NCBI GenBank assembly: GCA_019912845.1 | Contig: JAIOHU010000287.1 | Coordinates: 72,925 to 127,677 of the forward strand | Length of the DNA: 54,753 bases | Direction: 5' to 3' | Source of the DNA: a bacterium | GTDB taxonomy: Bacteria > Electryoneota > Electryoneia > Electryoneales > Electryoneaceae | Shown: positions 51,848 through 54,753 of the stretch, piece by piece | Layout of the letters: each line of letters begins with the position of its first letter | Position numbering within the stretch: position 1 is the stretch's first letter | Notes under the pieces: model-generated | Seen by the model: only the letters and a program-made list of their open reading frames with translations | Databases searched by the model: none | Told to the model about the DNA's origin: nothing | Program-made: the position numbers and the translations under genes

Positions 51848-53974
51848 TTAGACCATCCCTGTACGAGTTCGGATAAACCACTCGACTCCCAGCAACAAGG
51901 TAATAATAATCAGTGTACTCCAAATTCCAAAGGGTCGCCAGGAACCTTTAATGGTTTCTTTTCCGGCTTTCAGTGGAAGAATTTCGGTCAACCTGCCAAT
52001 TTCATCCGGAAGAAGAAACTTTCCGCCACTCGCTTGTGAGACAGCCCGCAGACGGTCTGGTCGCATACGAAGTTCTGACTCTTCAAGATTGAATGCATCA
52101 ACAACAAATTGCGACTTCAGTTCGAGACCTTCATCTTCAATTTCTACGTTCGCATCAACCTGATACTGACCCTCTCCCCAGGGTGCAAAACGAACGAGGT
52201 AACGTCCGCTGCCATGTGGTGAAAATTCTACTGTTTTTTCAATTTCACCATTACGAACAACAGCGGATACATGCGCATTATCGATTGGGCGAAGGCTTTG
52301 GTCACGAACTCGCGCGACAAGTTCGACCTCTTCCCCGCCTGTGAACAGCTTACGAGATGGTTCTACTGTGATCCGGTCTACATTTTCATCAGAGGTTGCC
52401 CAACGTAACATACGATCCCATAGTTGACGGTATCCATTTCCTCCGGGATCAAGGGGACGTCTGGCTAAGTCCCACTTCCAGAATTCTCCGGTATAAAAAA
52501 CAAGTGTCTTGCCGGGATTCTCAAGCTCTACAACCACTGGTCGTTCTTTATCGTTTACCAGGGCAACAACGAGAACTTTACCTTCTTCTGGTGAGATTGC
52601 GGGTAGATTAAGTGGCGGGGGAGTTCCTGTGGCATCCTCGAACCAATCGCCATCGATTGTAAATAGAGGGTGAAGTGTGTTGGGTAACAGTTGCACATTG
52701 TTAACCAGAGAGGTTCGAGAAAACTTGCCGATCCGTGTTGCAAACATATTCAGAGTTCGACTGTTTGGATTTGTCCCTGTGAAAACGATCAGGGGAATAT
52801 CCAGTCTATCGAGGCTTTCCAGGACATTTATTATTCTACCCTCAAAGCGACGTTCAAGAAAAACGACAGCCGCATCCAGATTTTTCAATTCTTCCACTGA
52901 AGGAAGTGAGCCACGCAACAATTTCCCCCTTGGACCGCCTCCAATCAGGACAGTTGGTTCCGTATCGGGATCATCTTCAAGGATCCGTGCAGCAAATGAG
53001 GCGTCTTCCAATGGCCCACCTGCCAACAACAAAACTTGACGCCTTCTATCAGCAACATACACAGCAGTATGACGAGTGTTATTTTTGTCATTTACTTCAC
53101 TATCAACCGACGATGTTTCTACACGAAAATCACGCATCCCACTGCTTTTAGGGTTGATTTTCATTTCGACGGTCATTTCCTCCCAATCACTCCGGAAGCT
53201 GATCGTGTCTACAGAGAGAACTGCACCTGATTCATCGATCACACTTATTACTGTCTTCTCTCCTTTGACCCCGGTTCCTTTAACAGTCACGTCAAGTGGC
53301 GATTCCTCACCGAGGTAGGTTGCTCCTGGTGGTAGGATATCGGTAATAACGATATCACGTGGTGGAAGGCTATCGCCGATTGCTACACTAAAAATCGGCA
53401 CTCCTAATTTCCGTGCAGCCTCTGTTGGGGAACCACCGCGATTTACCGCACCATCTGACAAAAGCACAACCGCATCCGGCAACCCTTCCGGATTTCTCGA
53501 GAGCAGTGAAAGCGCAGCGTGTAAATCCGTTGAACTACCATTCGCCTCTGGGATTTTTTTGAACGAGGGGATTTGCTTCAGGTCAGAACTGAAACTGTAG
53601 CTTTGAATTTCCGTCTTTGGAAGTAGTTCCTCCCAGACAGGATGCTCCAGCAACATAGCAACCGTATTTCCTCGGTCTCCTTGCTGATCAACCATGCCCA
53701 TGCTTGAGCTGCGGTCGAGCATGACCGCAATATCAGTCTGGCGTGGAATTTCATTTTCCCAATGAACCTGTAATTCACCTACGAGAAACCAAACAGAGAG
53801 TAGTGCCAAACCACGTAGGATGGCGAGTATAAGTTTTGCCCATGTTGGCAGAGGGGGGCGAGTCCAACGGTAACTCCAGACAGCGAGACCAAGTAGCGCT
53901 ACGGCAACGAGAATGGTCCAGCCTATCCCAAAGTTTGTATGCAGGGAAATTGACAGGAAAGGAAACAGGTTCAT
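51848..53974 (-). CDS. VWA-domain membrane protein with amidotransferase-like domain
   Basis: 708 residues. Two N-terminal membrane helices (about 13-33 and 45-65, BatA-like) are followed by a von Willebrand factor A domain with the MIDAS motif DRSSSM near residue 85 and LLSDGAVNRGG later. Beta-sandwich regions follow (DILPPGATYLGEESPLDVTVKG), then an alpha/beta domain resembling class I glutamine amidotransferase-like proteins (RQVLLLAGGPLEDASFAARILEDD), further Ig-like domains, and a C-terminal helix (STLIIITLLLGVEWFIRTR). The order is typical of large VWA membrane proteins in FCB genomes, often near MoxR and BatA genes, none of which is here. Function unknown. Confidence 0.85.
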   Translation of the reverse strand: MNLFPFLSISLHTNFGIGWTILVAVALLGLAVWSYRWTRPPLPTWAKLILAILRGLALLSVWFLVGELQVHWENEIPRQTDIAVMLDRSSSMGMVDQQGDRGNTVAMLLEHPVWEELLPKTEIQSYSFSSDLKQIPSFKKIPEANGSSTDLHAALSLLSRNPEGLPDAVVLLSDGAVNRGGSPTEAARKLGVPIFSVAIGDSLPPRDIVITDILPPGATYLGEESPLDVTVKGTGVKGEKTVISVIDESGAVLSVDTISFRSDWEEMTVEMKINPKSSGMRDFRVETSSVDSEVNDKNNTRHTAVYVADRRRQVLLLAGGPLEDASFAARILEDDPDTEPTVLIGGGPRGKLLRGSLPSVEELKNLDAAVVFLERRFEGRIINVLESLDRLDIPLIVFTGTNPNSRTLNMFATRIGKFSRTSLVNNVQLLPNTLHPLFTIDGDWFEDATGTPPPLNLPAISPEEGKVLVVALVNDKERPVVVELENPGKTLVFYTGEFWKWDLARRPLDPGGNGYRQLWDRMLRWATSDENVDRITVEPSRKLFTGGEEVELVARVRDQSLRPIDNAHVSAVVRNGEIEKTVEFSPHGSGRYLVRFAPWGEGQYQVDANVEIEDEGLELKSQFVVDAFNLEESELRMRPDRLRAVSQASGGKFLLPDEIGRLTEILPLKAGKETIKGSWRPFGIWSTLIIITLLLGVEWFIRTRTGMV

Positions 53975-54046
53975 GCAGTGTACTCAAAGTAGAGTTGTGT
54001 TAAATTCATTTAGAATAGTTGCTCTTCCGGTAGCAAAACAGTTGAT

Positions 54047-54753
54047 TCAGACAAGTGATAAATTTGGGTCTGCTGGTGTATCCAGAGTATCCGCTCCTCT
54101 TACCTTAAGTTGTTTCCAGCCCAGCCAGGCGATCATACCACCGTTGTCGGTGCAATATTCAAGAGATGGGACATGCAAACCGACCCCGTGACGCTCTGCG
54201 ATGCTTGTTGCTTTTTTACGTAAAGCGTTGTTTGCTGCAACTCCACCAGCGAGCACAAGACTCTGGTATTCTTCATTCTCGAGAGCGCGATCCAGTCTGA
54301 TGGCAAGTTGCACAACTACCGCCTCCTGAAATGCGGCTGCAAAATCCGCCTCCCAGTTGGTCAGCTTTTTCTCTTTGATTTCAGTTATGCTGCGTAGCGC
54401 TGCTGTTTTTAACCCACTGAAGCTGAAATCAAACGGATTGTTTAGTTGTGCGATTGGCATCTGGAAACGATTCGGATCACCTTGTTCTGCGAGTCTGCTT
54501 ACACCAGCTCCAGCGGGATAATCTATTCCAAGCAATCCTCCGACTTTGTCAAATGCCTCACCCGCAGCATCATCTACGGTTCCGCCAAGGAAAGTATAAC
54601 GTCCAAACCCATTTACCCTGATTAATTCTGTATGACCGCCACTTACCAACAACGCCAAAGCAGGTAATGGTAAATCCTTCCCTTCGGCAACTGTTGACCA
54701 GAGATGCCCTTCGAGGTGGTTAACCCCTGCGAAGGGTATATCGCATGCGACAG
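54047..54753 (-). CDS. tsaD: tRNA N6-adenosine threonylcarbamoyltransferase TsaD (5' end outside window)
   Basis: Last 235 residues of TsaD, which with TsaB and TsaE makes the universal t6A37 tRNA modification. The frame stays open to the window edge and contains the metal-binding VNHLEGHLWS, then LALLVSGGHTELIRV, FDKVGGLLGIDYPAG, FDFSFSGLKTA, the VLAGGVAANNALR loop and the C-terminal CTDNGGMIAWLG with the last metal aspartate. Nothing unusual. It lies 72 nt upstream of the VWA gene on the same strand. Confidence 0.97.
   Translation of the reverse strand, partial: VACDIPFAGVNHLEGHLWSTVAEGKDLPLPALALLVSGGHTELIRVNGFGRYTFLGGTVDDAAGEAFDKVGGLLGIDYPAGAGVSRLAEQGDPNRFQMPIAQLNNPFDFSFSGLKTAALRSITEIKEKKLTNWEADFAAAFQEAVVVQLAIRLDRALENEEYQSLVLAGGVAANNALRKKATSIAERHGVGLHVPSLEYCTDNGGMIAWLGWKQLKVRGADTLDTPADPNLSLV

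Overview
The window reads as a chromosomal segment of a Gram-negative bacterium of the FCB superphylum (Bacteroidota/Chlorobiota relatives or a candidate phylum such as Marinimicrobia, KSB1 or Electryoneota; the exact phylum is inference). Four secreted proteins end in, or derive from, a type IX secretion (T9SS, Por) C-terminal sorting domain with the YPNPFN motif. There are ExbB/ExbD/ExbD/TonB, outer-membrane barrel candidates and a LMW phosphatase of the form common in Bacteroidetes. Standard stops, including TGA, end most genes. I see no tRNA, rRNA, CRISPR array, insertion sequence or phage gene. About 40 protein genes are annotated.

Layout. 1-3.6 kb: end of an S41 protease, then a promoter, exbB-exbD-exbD-tonB and a terminator. 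3.7-5.5 kb: ADP-ribosylglycohydrolase and PIG-L deacetylase on the minus strand. 5.9-12.1 kb: a 2035-residue secreted repeat protein. 12.8-15.8 kb: LMW phosphatase and uvrB. 16-20.5 kb: two tandem paralogous T9SS propeller-like proteins, the upstream one broken by a single-base frameshift. 21-24 kb: a small barrel protein and a CIRCE-controlled groES-groEL operon. 24.3-30 kb: FAD oxidoreductase and glycosyltransferase, then malQ and a phosphoesterase/SH3-lipoprotein pair. 30.6-33.7 kb: GAF/HD-GYP protein and a short gatA-like gene. 34-36 kb: an Omp28/thioredoxin-like T9SS protein whose first redox cysteine is an in-frame TGA. 36-42.3 kb: pseudouridine synthase, a double-receiver regulator, and an overlapping glycosyltransferase/sugar kinase/aminotransferase operon. 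42.5-54.7 kb: DinB-like protein, TPR plus M23 peptidase, barrel protein, phosphoesterase, CBS protein plus SLC13 transporter, NodB-like deacetylase, VWA membrane protein and the end of tsaD.

The most exciting item is the 34032-36041 gene. Read through its TGA, it encodes signal peptide, thioredoxin-like UPSC motif, Ig-like and amidotransferase-like regions and a T9SS sorting tail. A hairpin starting directly after the TGA, with its apical loop 16 nt downstream, fits the known geometry of bacterial SECIS elements. This would be a cell-surface selenoprotein exported by T9SS. The main alternative is a Cys-to-stop mutation.

The intergenic regions carry several families of short palindromic dispersed repeats, some assembled into composites, and a perfect UUCG/UACG tetraloop hairpin family.
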